A stretch of 64,000 nt of DNA from Anisakis pegreffii. Taxonomy: Eukaryota > Nematoda > Chromadorea > Rhabditida > Anisakidae. Within the stretch, counting starts at the first letter, position 1, and each line of letters begins with the position of its first letter. This document shows, one piece after another, positions 49,001 through 61,709 of this stretch. The notes under the pieces are model-generated. The model made no database searches and was not told the origin of the DNA. It was given only the letters and a program-made list of their open reading frames with translations. The stretch is from the NCBI GenBank assembly GCA_035041965.1, contig JAPYMA010003061.1, positions 62,001 to 126,000 on the forward strand. Direction: 5' to 3'. Made by a program: the position numbers and the translations under genes.

Positions 49001-52000
49001 AAACAGGGTCATGTAAGCAGAAAAAGAAAGCGAATCAGTACATTTCATCCAACTCCCATTATGCTGTATCAGATTTGGTGTAATAGTCGATGGTTCTAAC
49101 CGAATCAACAGTTTGGTTGTGACATCATCATTACTGTGCTTGATGCCTTTGTTTTCCCTTGTTGTCTTGAAGAGCCATGTTCATTCCTCTCGATCTTTGA
49201 ATTGAAAAAAAAGGTTCACTGCATTGCAGCTTGATTGAGTTGTTTCAAGAGAACAATGAAAACTCAGATTTCTCATTGAATTGGACACTTGTTCTTCAAA
49301 TTTGCATCGTTTTTTTATTGCAGCGTGTCGATAGCATCAATCGTTTTGGATGTATTTGGAAAGGTGAATACGGTATAATACATCGAGACTCAATACCGGA
49401 CAATCATTTACCTATGAATGGTGCGGAAGATGTGCAAAAGAGCATTTGTTTTGAGGAAGTCGAGAGGGCGGACGGTGAGAAACGTGAATTGCTCAAAGGC
49501 GATAACATCATCGAGCTGTTTGTAAAGGTATTTACGCGTTGAATTGGTTCAATTGTTTTTGTGCCTTTCGATTATCATAAATGAAAATATGTATATGCAT
49601 TTAGAGGGACAATATTTTCCAGTTCTTGACGCAGCTTTCTTCAGATGTCTTTTCTGATGAAGGAAAAAAGCTCGATATTGGGTAGCAAATTTGTTGTGTA
49701 ATTTTTTCGAGGAAGACAACACAATTTTGTTGCTATTGAAAACATTCGAGAGTGTTTGGTTTCTTGTTAAATTTATTTGACGTGCGAGATGTAGTTGGGA
49801 ATGCATTGGTAAATTGTGCCTTGCATCATCTATCACGTTAAGGTCTCAGAGGTTGGCGTTTTTATGTTGGAGAATGTGGAAATTGATTTATTCGAAACGT
49901 TATGTATGGACTTCTCGTGGATGGATATCCCAGAAATCGATAGTGATAACGCGAAACGTCCAGTTTGTTTCGTCTATCGGAAAGAGCCGAAAGTGCGGCT
50001 GAAACCGCCTAAAGGTATTTGACAGATGCCTCGGAGCGTTTGAATTGAATCTCGGATCTCTGATTGTGAGATTTCATCTCTGTTTCGGAGTCGTCTCATT
50101 CTTTCTGATTAGGGGATAATCATCGGATGAGAAGAATTAGCTTGCCTTTTTGGGGTAAGCTTACATATCTACTGAGGTAACGAACAAACTTTTCAACGCA
50201 GGACCCTCTGAATTCAAAATCCTTTCTAAATGCGGAGTATCTTCAAGCTACCATTTGAAAATCAATTCGGTTCCCTTTTCCGTTTCTTGATTGAATTTGA
50301 TTCATACATTACTGTTCAATGAAAACTGAGTGGTGCATTTCGTTTTTTCTTTTTTTTTGATGATTTCTAAACTGAGCTATTTTGTCGATTAAGATGGGTA
50401 TGTGTTAAGTGGTATTACGCAACGATTTATCATTGAAATCTCATCTGGATCGGAGGCTATCGATAGTGAATCGACATCAGTTCTACAAATCGAATGTCCA
50501 AATGAATCATCTGATCTTGAATTTTGGGTTGGTTGCATTTTGCTGTTGTGATTTCACAGTATCCATTTGCTGAAAATGTCTTGTGAAAGCAGCGCTTAAT
50601 TTGGTATTTAAAAAAATAAACAGTTGCTACTCGAATAACATTTCTTTTTGATGTTTTTGTTTCCGATTCGTCTTCAGTTAACAGGATTTTTGATGCGTGG
50701 CTCATTTGTTTTGTAAATGTGTTCAATAGGATGAAAACCGGTCGGAATGGTCTCACAAATACGAACTAAAACTTGGTGCGATGGAGGCGAATACGAATCG
50801 GTTCGTGACTCTCTACATCTGTAAAGCGTTGAGGAATCTGGTTCGAGAGGATGGCGACGCATTGCAAAAGGAAAATACATCGGCGATGATCACTGAGAAG
50901 GTTTGTCAGAATCATAATAAAATCCCTTATGGAATTATTTTTACAATTTATTGTCAATAAAAATGAGTTCTTTCTTTTGAAGATTTCTTTATGTGAATCA
51001 CTCGGCCCTAGGATGTTTAGATTCTCGACTTTAGGCTTAGAGGCCTGGCCATACAGCTAAAAGGATTCTCTGTTTACGCATCATGGTTCAAATCCACCAA
51101 GAAAGCATCTCGAGCTTCCATTTTTTGACAATGTATCGATTCGATTCCAAACCGATAGGTTCTATCAGATTGGTAATATATGTAGATTTGCGTGAACTGG
51201 TTGGGTAAAGAGTGGTCGTTTGCTGTCGAGTTTCGTCCCGTAGTGGCTGTTGAAACGAAAACATCATTACTCGAAGACAAGTCGGTAGTTCATCGTTTAT
51301 ATGCAAATTTATTTGTTTGGTCTTGTTCTGAGCATGACTGTTTGATAGGTTGATTGTTATGGCAACCTTGCATTCGGAGAGTGTAGCCTTTTATTAGTTT
51401 GCTTTATTTCTTTTGTATTCAAGTACTCTTTCAAAATAGAATAATCGTTTCAAAAACTGCTTATGGTGATATTGATTCTGAGTGTTTGTACAATCTAAAT
51501 TTGTAGGGCAGTCTTCGAAATGCTGATATCGCGAACCGCTGGTGATAACTGGATAATGTTTCCTCAAGAAGCGACCCTCTTCGAGGTGGTAGGCGATGAT
51601 GAAAAAGTACCAAAAATACCAGCGAAGCTTCTCAATCCAAAACTAACAGTTCAGTTTTTGGTTTCGTTTGTGAAAGAAGTAGAATGATCAGTTCTGATAA
51701 CGTTTTGAATAAAAATTGGTCATTCCGTTTACTTTTTTGGTAAGCAATTCAAAATATTTGATGTACTGAAGGAATGAAAAGCTGAGTCCATTCTTCACGT
51801 TCGGTAGTCCTTCATCGTTTACTTTCAAAGAATTGTTGCACAATATGTGAAAGATGTGTAGCTGATCATGATTTTGTAAATTTGCATTTCGGTCACTTTG
51901 ATTTGCTCGGGCTCGTTAAATTCAGATTGTTTGCTCAATGAAGCATCCGTCATATTGTTGGAGGAAGGTTTGATTAAAGCTGTAAACTGATCGAAAAGTG

Positions 52001-54055
52001 CATTCGAGATATTTGCATTTCTTGGAGAATTTCGTAGTGATCCTTTCTCGATTTACAGCCTATAGTGCCAATGAGTACGTATCGATTAGCTTGGCTAACT
52101 GCATCGTCAAAGAGCCGTCCATTGTCGATAACGAATGACGAAAAAGCATCAATAAAACATGAGCTTCGCTTCACATATCGAATCAAACCAAGCGAAGGTC
52201 TCGATGCAGAAATCCCGGAAGATGTATACGATAGAGAGTACGTGTATAAAGAGATCACGGCGTTCAAAATTCAGACGGTATGAATTTGCATTTGTTTTTT
52301 ATTCGGATTTTTATTTTGATAGCATTTCTTGCTTCTTGTTCGCATTGTCATTAGTAGTTCGTTTATAAATTCCAATGAAAGCAGTGACAATCGAGTTGAG
52401 AACACTAAGCATTTAGTGCCAATAGAACATCCCAAACGGACTGCTTGTTTAGAAATTTTCCTCATTTTTCATTTAAATGCTTATTTCTTATCTTGATTTG
52501 ATCCTACTATCCGATTCGAGTGTCGGTATTGTTGTTTGAAATTTTTAACGCTATGATTTTTAAGTTGATTTGACAATATCTACCAGCTCACAGGCTCTAT
52601 CTTCTAACAGATAGTGTTTGAATAATGCTCGTTTAACTATTGATTAATTTTCAAGAACACTCCATTCGAACATAGCGAATTCTTATGAAAATTTTATCGA
52701 GTGTGTCAATTTCAAACATTCATACATTCGTCTTCGTATTGACTCTCTCTGGTTAATGTGTCTATCTGTTTAAGGAGTCTCGCAATTCCCTAATGAGATG
52801 TAAATAATGCATTCTTTTTTTGCATGAGAAACATATCGATTATTCTGCGCGATGCGTGAAGACCAGATAATTTCGCTGCTGCTAGTTTTTTCTCGATTCA
52901 CAAAAAGAATTGGAGCTGTACGAAAGTGACTTGAATTTGATGTGATAGTCTAATGTTTGTCAGGCATGTTATGAACTGTGTGCACAGTTGTTATCGTCGC
53001 AGCCTGGTGCGGTATTATGTCGTGTTGATAATGCGTGTGATTTGATTGTTTCGTTGAGAAGTCTTACAAATAAAGTTGAAACTGTTATCATTGGGGTGGA
53101 GGCTGATAAGCGATTTTGGGTGATCAACGAGAGCCGTAAATGTGAGTCGATTGAAATTTCATCGGTTAAGAAGTTAAATTTCGTCATTTACCGAACATAC
53201 AGCGTCTTGTTGATAACTCGAACATCTTTGCGAAATTATCTGAGAAAGTTCAAATGTTATTGTTTTTAAAATTATTATCACTCAACTTTGAATTAATTCA
53301 ACGTTTTGTTACTGAATTTTCTTTAGTTGTTTGAATTTGATTAATGACGTTTTTTGCCTTCGTGATATTGTGCATATGCTCTGGTACTGTTTTGTTTCAG
53401 TGTTGTTCGTAAAAGAGAGTGGTCTTGGGCAGATATCCTTTTCGGTGATACCAAAGATGGTTGGCTTCTTACCGTATCCATCGATCAGCGTATTCTGCTG
53501 TCATCACTTGAGAACCGCATCGGTTTGTGATCATTTCTGCTTCGTTGAATTGAATTTAATGCGAAAACATTATCCTCCATTTTGATCCAAAATACGTGCG
53601 CGGATTTAAGTTAAATCTCCTTCGAGTTCGTTTATCTTCTCGGTTTGACTGGTATGGCGTTATAAAGGAATCAGTGATGCTCATCGTTAGTTAACGCTTC
53701 GTGGAGATATCATTACAATAGTTATTATGAATGCATGTATCGGTGCATGCTCGGCTGACGATGATATTACTTTGTTGACGTCGAACCATTTGACGTTGCT
53801 GACATCGCTACGCGATGTGAGGAATATGTATGGTTGGTGAGAGGAGAATGTTCACTTCAGGACAAGTCAATAACACATCTGGAGCAACGTCTGTGCGGTG
53901 ATCGTTTGCTGAGTTTCAATCGTACAAGCGGTAAACAAGTGCATGTTTTGGGTGCATTCCATCAATCGGCTGATCAGAAATCAATCACCTCAGAAAAGAG
54001 TGGAAGCGGACGCTTGAAGGAAGCAAAAAGTCGTTTAACGAAATTATTTGATTAA
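43055..54055 (+). CDS. TRAPPC10: TRAPPC10 (TRAPP II tethering complex subunit 10)
   Basis: Golgi and endosome vesicle-tethering subunit (human TMEM1; yeast Trs130). In-phase exons: 43055-43109, 43766-43916, 44158-44340, 44802-44979, 45151-45322, 45684-45835, 46211-46366, 46761-46844, 47064-47188, 47294-47428, 47803-47952, 48195-48308, 48644-48890, 49324-49527, 49843-50014, 50394-50527, 50730-50900, 51507-51678, 52059-52277, 52964-53141, 53401-53522, 53611-53689 (tentative), 53722-53816, 53861-54055. Matches to human: the LLERIKSDFAKHTNRF region, VWEHVLAKYDELDALLS (human EDALVQYDELDALFS), the TPR-like middle (SAIALLKHFGWKR), and beta-rich tail blocks such as YVLSGITQRFIIEI and VLCRVDNACDLIVSL. 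Phases demand extra exons, not found with confidence, in 43110-43765, 44341-44801 (perhaps near 44578), possibly 45836-46210, and 50901-51506. The start is preceded by TTGTCAG, a possible trans-splice site. The last intron is only 44 bases. Confidence 0.9.
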
Positions 54056-54883
54056 TCCAAGTGTGTTAAAAAATGAAAAAGGAACTTGTTACGGTTACGG
54101 TTCGCTGCGATCGATTTCTCAACCACATTCCATTTATGAGAACAATTCGCATTGATGCAGTGATTATGTTCAATTTATCGGCTGCGAACAGCATCCTTCA
54201 CGAGGCAGTTCCCGTTAATTGAATATCTTTTGATGCGCAATTGTTTAATTACTTTCATCTTTTCTCGCAGATTTCTCATTTGAACTTAAGTCGATTTCGA
54301 TTTATTGCCGCTCAAATTTTTTGACATCTTTTAACTTGTGCAACGAATTTATTCATCTCGTCTCACTGACATAACTGTGAATAGGAGGTTCTTTATTGAG
54401 CATTCATTGTGAAGATTTGAAATATGCCTTTTGTGTGGGAGAATTTTTGCTTTAGGCTTCGCAAAAATGGTTTCGCATTCGGAAAGGGAAACTTTAAAAT
54501 CATAATTTAGTGTGAATTCTGGATTTCATCAGTTTTATTCCTGGACAAGGATGCGTTCATGTTTAGTCAGTTATATTGTTGAGTGAAAAATTGTGATTTT
54601 TTTCATCAAACTGTCGTTACAAAGAATGACTTAATAATGATATTGCAACAGTACGGACGAGATGTTGATTCTTTTGCTTAATGGGATGCAAAATTAATCA
54701 GATTATTTCTGTGGTTGTGCTTTGATATAGCACATTAACGTGATCGGCACGTGGCAAGTGAATGATAGTTTAAAAATGTACTTTGTGGAACGTTGTGATT
54801 ATGAAGCTAAATAATTGGTCTTATATCGTACTGAAGAGATTGGTTATTTACAATAGCAGTTGCAGTGTTAATAATACTGATTT

Positions 54884-54901
54884 TAATAATAATAATAATA
54901 T
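54884..54901. repeat. (AAT)n microsatellite
   Basis: About six consecutive AAT units downstream of TRAPPC10. Confidence 0.8.
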
Positions 54902-57900
54902 TCCAGAAAGATTTTTATTAATATCAACGGGGTTAGTAATAGATTAAGGAGGGAGCGCGTTGAACTTAGTGGTATCGCTTGTTATGTTTGGGACGAGATG
55001 CTTGTGAAGTTTTGGGAATGTGTCAGCAAAATTTTTTTGAAATGAATGCGATTAGTAAAGAAATAATACAGTAGACGTTATGCTGAATGTGGATAGCATT
55101 TATTCGTCCTTTGTCAAACGAATCATCCTCCCACTTTCTTGCAATCTATTTTTTGCGTTTGTTTTGACTGTCTTTGTTCTTTGATCTGAAACAATTTGTA
55201 TGTTGACGAGAATGTATTGAGTAGAGTTTCCTGGCTAATTGGTAGAATTTTCATGCCATTCACCATTCAGATACAAAACTATTTCGTTTGTTTTCAAAGT
55301 TTGAGGTAGTGTGGAAAAATTCAGATGTCTTCATTAGGGAATAGAGTGGATGAAATCATAAAAATGGTGGTCAATGTTCTGTAGAAGTGAAGAAGTTTCA
55401 TGTGATGCTGATGAACCATTTGAAGAAGTTTCGTGCTTTTCTATGCAAGAATTTTTTACGTTTTGCATTTGCTCACTTTCGTCATTTTACTTCCCAAATT
55501 AGTTCGATTCTCTTGATTCGTGAGTGAGGATTCCTGCCGGTCCAAAATAAAATTGCTAATTGTATGTCAGATAGAATTTAAGAAGGTATCAAGGTGATTT
55601 TGTATTTTTTTCGTTCATTTCAGCCAATCAGTTTTATCTATGTATTTCGATTCGAATGGTGCTCTGTTTTACCATTCACAGTGAAAATTTAATCTATTTT
55701 TTTGTTATGCTTAAAGAATTTGAGCGGTTTTCACTGTGATTCAAATGATGAAATCAAGTCATTGCATTCAATTTTTAGTTTTCACGAAATTTCTATTTCA
55801 CAGAACCGGTTGAGTGCACGCATTAATTCAGTTGGAATATCGCGTTGATTCATCCAAACATAATGGCAATTCAAATTATGCACAAAAATTTTTTTTCCGA
55901 TTAACGCCTCATTTCATCCATCATTCCGGTAACAATTTTTGCTCCATTTCAAGTTGTAATCTGCATTTTTTGCTACTGCCAAAGTCTATTTAGTTGACCT
56001 CCAAAATTGGTGCCTATGTGGTGCACTCTTTGCACTCAATTATGCACAATCAGTAAACTCAAGTTGGAAGATTTTATGGAGGTTCTATTTTTTAAATTTA
56101 AAATACTTTAGTGATTTTGATTGATTTCTTGATTTGTGCGTATTCTTAGTCGTTATTTATATTTAAGATGAGTGAAAAGTAGCACCGACTTTCTGCTTTA
56201 GGACTTCGAATTTGCTGCTCGAAGCAGTTTTATGAGGTTGTGAATTTCGCTGTCATTTTTAATAGAAACTCTCGTTGAGATCGTTATATTTGCACATTTT
56301 TTATCTTTCTGTTCTTTGCAATATTCCGGTACTTCATGCCATCGTCGGGAAACGAATGTTATCTATTTGTTCACTTATTTCATTCAGTTTGAATTCTTAT
56401 TGCAGTGTGACAGAAGATAGAACTAAGGAATAGCATTATTAAATTTTACTAACTCCGCAAGTTATCAGCAATAACAATAACATGAGCACTACACTCCGGA
56501 AATTATTCGCTACTTTCACCTCATCATAAATTCAATTGCTTTTCCCACTTATTCGCTCATTTCAACGAATTCAAGGTCGCTGTTCATTTGTAATTCTAAT
56601 GAGTAATAAATTCTATTCATTTGCTTTATTCATATTTTGTTCTCATTATTAATGCAATTTTAAGTAAATATATTTGGTGTTTAATACGAAGTGTTTTTGT
56701 TTGCATAATTTCTGAACTTTATTCAAATGTACAGATTTTCGTTATTGATTATAAGCTTATGTTAGTGTATATTTTGGAGAGTTGGATGCAGTGAGTGGTT
56801 TTGAAGCCGTTCGCTGCTTAAGTTCTTTGGAAAAGGTCGGTGAACCGGTTCGTGATGTTACTTTTCATCTTTTGAGATTTTATTTGTGATGTTATTGTTA
56901 TTAATTATTGTTTTTGTTGTTGTTGTCGTTGACGTATCATCGTTACCATCATTATTTCCATCTCCATCATAAATTATGTCAGAACTGTTCAGCGGACAGA
57001 TTTCATGAGAATTTGATGTGATCTGCGATGAATTATTCAAGTCTGATTGATCTGTTTGGCTGATTTGTTTTTTTTCAATTCTCTTTGATTGATCATTCAA
57101 ATGTAAGAAAGGTTTTCATTGTCATTTCGGTCAGTTTTCAATCCTTGAATTAAGTGACAAGTTTAGCTCCGGATTGAAAATTGAATTAAATGACAATGAA
57201 AATCATTTTGATTTGTCGAATTCTACTGAAGCATTTTGATTGCGAGTTGTTGGTTGCTTTCAGCTCGAATTATTTCGGTGATGTGATTTTAATAAGATGA
57301 TTTAATGTGTGATAAAAATACGAGTTTTCAAATGAATTGTTTCTTTATTATTGCGCTGAGTTGATTCACGAGTAGAAAGTGAAGTGCTCAAAGAAACGGT
57401 ACATAACATACACTCCTGATGTGTGTATACATGTATGGTGTATGTATGTTCGATTGTTTCGCCTCAACATATGCGTTTTATCGACGAGGTGCTCACAATT
57501 TGGGAAGTAGGATTGTGCTACGGCAAAGATGATAGTCGAAGTGAAAATCAAGTGGATATGATTTGCCCGCATCATTAATTAACAACAAGGACAGTTGTTT
57601 ATTGTTAAAAACACGATCGTGCATCTCTTTCATTTGTTTTGTTTACTAATTTAATGGCCATGATTTTGCGAAATTCAATATCCAATTTTAACACGACGAC
57701 TGTGCTTCCTTTCTATGCTTCGTTCTCACTTAACTCGAGTCCGTTATACATTCTCTCTGCTCTCTTTAATATATGGTTAATAGTAGAATGAGCGATTAGC
57801 TCAAATATAATATATATTTGAGGTCACTGCATCTCTCTTCAATCGATTCCCTATTGAGTGGCGATAATCGGAACAGAGATATCGCGGTGTATTACTTTAT

Positions 57901-58867
57901 GAACTTCTTTACTTTATTTATGGTTCATTGCATTAGGAAAATTAGGATTATACCGGGTAACCATCTATTCTTTTAATAGATAGCCTCAACTCCAATGTGT
58001 GCCTCAGTCTAAGTCTAAGACCAAGCTTGGTCTGCGTGATATCCTACTCTGATTATCGCTACTTTCGTTCGTTTTGGTTACATCAAAGATCAGAATTATT
58101 TGGGTGTTAAATTTAGTGTCATTATTTTAGTGGTGCTAGTCAAATAGTGCAGTAATAACAGCGCTAATTCAATTCTGACAGCAGTGATGGGTGTATTGAA
58201 TGATGATAACAATGGTAAAAGTTTTATGATGGTAATAGTAGTAATGATAATGATAGCAGCGTTAATCGAAATAACAATAGCGTGAGGATTATGATAATTA
58301 CGATGCCAGTGTAATGATAACGATGCCAATTTCAGTATTGATATTCACCGTGCGATAATGATAGTAATGAAAGTAACTAAGAATGAGTAAAACCGTATCT
58401 TTGCGATGCAAAAATGCATTAAAGAGAATTACTTATTTAGATGTGTACAAATTTGCGAGAATGACACTTCGATTTGTAATACCATCATATCTGCCATATT
58501 TATTATGAATGATTAGCATGAGAACAAAAAATAAATTGGTGTCAGGAGAGCAAAAGATTGATACTCGAATATTGACTGGATATCTGTGCTGTGTTAGAAT
58601 TCGAGAGATGCAGGAACGGATGCACATAAAGGGCATGCCAGTTTGCTAGAGAGATAACAGCGAATATGGGCAGATGTGTAATCTTAATGGGCTGTTGCCG
58701 AAGTAGTTATAAGGAAGTGTTTTGATACGCGACAGGATATATTATAGTTTAGATACGCCGCTTCACGTTCACATAAAGTTTATATTGTAAATATTAATTC
58801 CGAGTTCCATTTTATGGTCATCAGATTGATTTCAAGATTTGTTAATAGAAATATCAATGAAAGGATT

Positions 58868-58908
58868 ATCAAGTTTCAAATCAAGTTTCACTTGATTTGA
58901 AACTTGAT
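58868..58908. repeat. Perfect palindrome, 19 bp arms
   Basis: The left arm ATCAAGTTTCAAATCAAGT (58868-58886) and its exact reverse complement (58890-58908) are separated by three bases. It would extrude as a tight hairpin. A related palindrome lies 51 bases further right, and the DNA between them is rich in TGATCAA. Confidence 0.85.
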
Positions 58909-58959
58909 GTGTTTTTTTTGATCAACTTGATCAACTTTTTTGATCAAAATTTTGATCAA

Positions 58960-58996
58960 CTTCATTCAAATCAAGTGAAACTTGATTTGAATGAAG
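58960..58996. repeat. Perfect palindrome, 17 bp arms
   Basis: The left arm CTTCATTCAAATCAAGT (58960-58976) and the right arm ACTTGATTTGAATGAAG (58980-58996) flank GAA. It shares the core CAAATCAAGT-NNN-ACTTGATTTG with the palindrome at 58868-58908, but the outer bases differ. Confidence 0.85.
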
Positions 58997-59722
58997 TCGA
59001 TCAAAATCAATTGTATTGTTCCTCCTACCTCATGAAGTTTCAATGCTTCAAAAAAAACTGAGTTAGAGGGATTTGTTGTGGAAACGAATTGAAGGATCTC
59101 ATTGTTCGTTCCAAGAGAGATTAGGTTTGAGCCATTAAGTTCGGAAAATTTGTAACCTGAAGTGATTTCGGGACACAGACACACGCCCAAGTCGAGCCGT
59201 AAGCGGAAGCCTAAGGTAAGCCTAAGAGTGGGGCCAATCCTAATTCAAGCGGACGAGGCTGAAATTCAGGCAAGTAATCGAAGAGGATTGTGTTAGATTG
59301 TTGGGAAACTTGATGGGGCACTTTTTAAAATAGTTACGAGTGTGATCCACCCAAGAGTTATCGTTACCTTTCTATTGGCATTTCGAATTCTGAACTTTTG
59401 AATTCTGAAAATGTTTAGGAAAATGCCTAAATATCAGGATTTGATCAAGTGCCGCATTTTATGTAACTGTGACAATATACTCATCTTGAATCACCTACCG
59501 CTCATGCCCAGTCCGTTCATACTCAATAATATTTGTTGTTTACTGCCCAAGAGACAACGAATGGATAAATCATTATTACATAACAGCGCCACTTCGAACT
59601 TCGTTTTTCAGGAAGCAGTGAACGAAAATTTTATAATGTCATCACTGTTGCCTCGTTTCTCATCATCACCGTTACTTTATCCTCTGTTTACGATCGTTTT
59701 TCAATCCCAAGATTGAAGAACG

Positions 59723-59752
59723 ATCCTGGGATTCATCCTAATCCTGGGATCG
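59723..59752. repeat. ATCCTGGGAT motif pair
   Basis: GATCCTGGGATT at about 59722-59733 and AATCCTGGGATC at about 59740-59751 resemble the ATCCCGGGAT cluster at 40935-41000. They may be remnants of the same dispersed element. Confidence 0.4.
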
Positions 59753-61539
59753 AAAACTGGCCAAGATTTTGCAAGCACTGTTTGTATCCAGTGGAGAGTC
59801 AGCAAGGTAAATGATGGTAGAGGACGCAGTTATTAAAGGGTGATAAAATATCTAAAGACAACCGGCGATATATCAGAAGTGTTGCCCGTCCGTTCAACAT
59901 TTTAGTACAACTTCAGGGCAACAAGAGATATAGTGCGAATAAGTTGGCCCAAAATAGGAGAGATTTATGCGAAACGTATGACCGGAAATGGAAATGCATT
60001 GTAAAAATAAAAAATATTGGGATCACTAAAAAAGATGTTTTTTGAACTTTACTAAGTACTGATCGGACAGGTAGAGGAGATAAAGCAATATTTCTTAGAA
60101 TTTTGTTGCTGATTAATCATTCATAGTAAATATCTTAAGAATCGATCGTTAACATAACGCTATTGCGTGAACTACAAATACTGCTTCTCTCAACAATAAT
60201 AGTGCTTACTGACCTGATGACGGTAATATCAATGATGATAATGGCGATAGCGATTATTGGTTTGTGTTTAATGTTTTTGATTCCCTGTGTTTTCTTGTAA
60301 TTGGTAACTTCAAGTGTTGTTCTTCGTTGTTCGCAAACTAAGCTGATTATTGATCATAGGATGTAAGTTCCGAGAATGGATTCTATTTTGATGTAGAGAT
60401 TTCCTACATATTCTCAATGTACCAAGCCATGCTATGATTCTTTTTTGAGCATCGTTTTGTGTCATTCTAACGCTTGCATTGTCATGGATACCTCTGGAAA
60501 TACGCAATTATGTTCTCTGAAGGCATTTCATGTTCAGTCGACTTTGTAACTTTCTCCTTAATTACTCACCTCAATTCCTGTACTCGAAATAAGTTCTTAA
60601 ACTCGTCTTAGTTCAAAAATTTTTTCCATACGTTATGCTCCAAATTTCATCACAAATTCTCTGAGTATAGGTGATATTTAGAATTTTTCTCGGTTGGAAT
60701 TTTCGTTACTGTTTTTTCATCTTCAATTTTTGAAGTCGTCTCAATCTTTCCTCACTAAACAGCGAAAAATGTTCATATAAACTCTTGTGAAACTAAAATT
60801 CGTTGTCCACCACGCAATAATTCCATATGGATTTCCACAGTTGTTAGTGTTTGATCAAAGCAATTTCTTTGTTTTTTCGTAAACCAAACATTCAAAAATA
60901 AAAATGTAGGCTTAGATAGGTAACATTAGCTGCGCTACGAATCATCCCTCACTTCTATCATTTGTTGCTATCTAAACTTCGAATTCTGATGCCTAGCGAT
61001 CATCTCATATTTAAAGGAGCTTCGGGACAACTATGCAATTATTTTGCGACATCAGCTCATGAAAGTGTTCGGAGTCATAAGCGTACTCAATCATTCCTAA
61101 CTTCATTCAGAATAACCTTAGAAAAGTGATAAGAATATGCTTTAAATGTTTTCTTTATGGGCTATTCCATTCAAAATGTTTCCCATTGCAAAGTTAAACA
61201 TTTAAGTTCTCATGGACTGAACGCTAACTGAAAGAAAACAATATTATGACTTCTTTCAATTTTTAAATATAACGCAAAATAATTGTTTATACGAAATTTA
61301 TAATATGTTTTTGCAATTTACATGCTATGTATCCGCATGATGAAACAATTTTGTTATTATATAATGCGAAAACATTTCGTAAATTATATTGCATCAATGC
61401 TATTATCTGGTGTTGTACAAACCGTTTCATATGTTCGAAAGTTTTGTATTGTGGAAGCTGTCCACGTTTCCTTCTCATCAAATAATTATCAATAAACTGT
61501 TCATTGCGTTTCCATCAAATTCAATCAATCATATTGAAG

Positions 61540-61595
61540 CATTCATCACGGAAACTGAAATTTTGAAACATTCATCACGGAAACTGAAATTTTGA
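61540..61595. repeat. Tandem duplication, 27 bp unit
   Basis: CATTCATCACGGAAACTGAA and the following TTTTGA (27 bases in total with one further A) occur at 61540-61566 and again, identically, at 61569-61595. The duplication lies just upstream of the hexosaminidase gene. Confidence 0.85.
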
Positions 61596-61709
61596 TTGAA
61601 GCCCAAAGTGTTTCGTTTTTATGAATGCATTATCAATAGAAAGATACATTAAGCGTCCGTTCACATAGCAAAAAAGCGTCATACATGTTTTGTACGTTCA
61701 TATGAGTGA

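Larger units (their letters stand above)
54056..61709. other. Gene-poor region between TRAPPC10 and HEXD
   Basis: It starts with the probable TRAPPC10 3' untranslated region. It then contains simple repeats (AAT units near 54884-54901; GAT/AAT-rich sequence near 58190-58330), two palindromes (58868-58996) and a 27-base duplication (61540-61595). A minus-strand frame at 57366-57575 begins with a plausible signal peptide, and another at 56858-57100 encodes an Asp/Asn/Thr-rich low-complexity tail. Splice phases do not connect the two, so I leave both uncalled. No known domain was seen. Confidence 0.5.

Noticed and set aside
53331..53585. Single open frame read straight through 53331-53585
   Set aside because: The TRAPPC10 exon in this region begins after TTTCAG at 53400 and ends at 53522. 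The rest of the frame is intronic read-through.
59411..59716. Plus-strand frame of 101 residues
   Set aside because: No signal peptide or domain is seen, and the frame ends in the ATCCTGGGAT repeat region. There is insufficient evidence for coding.
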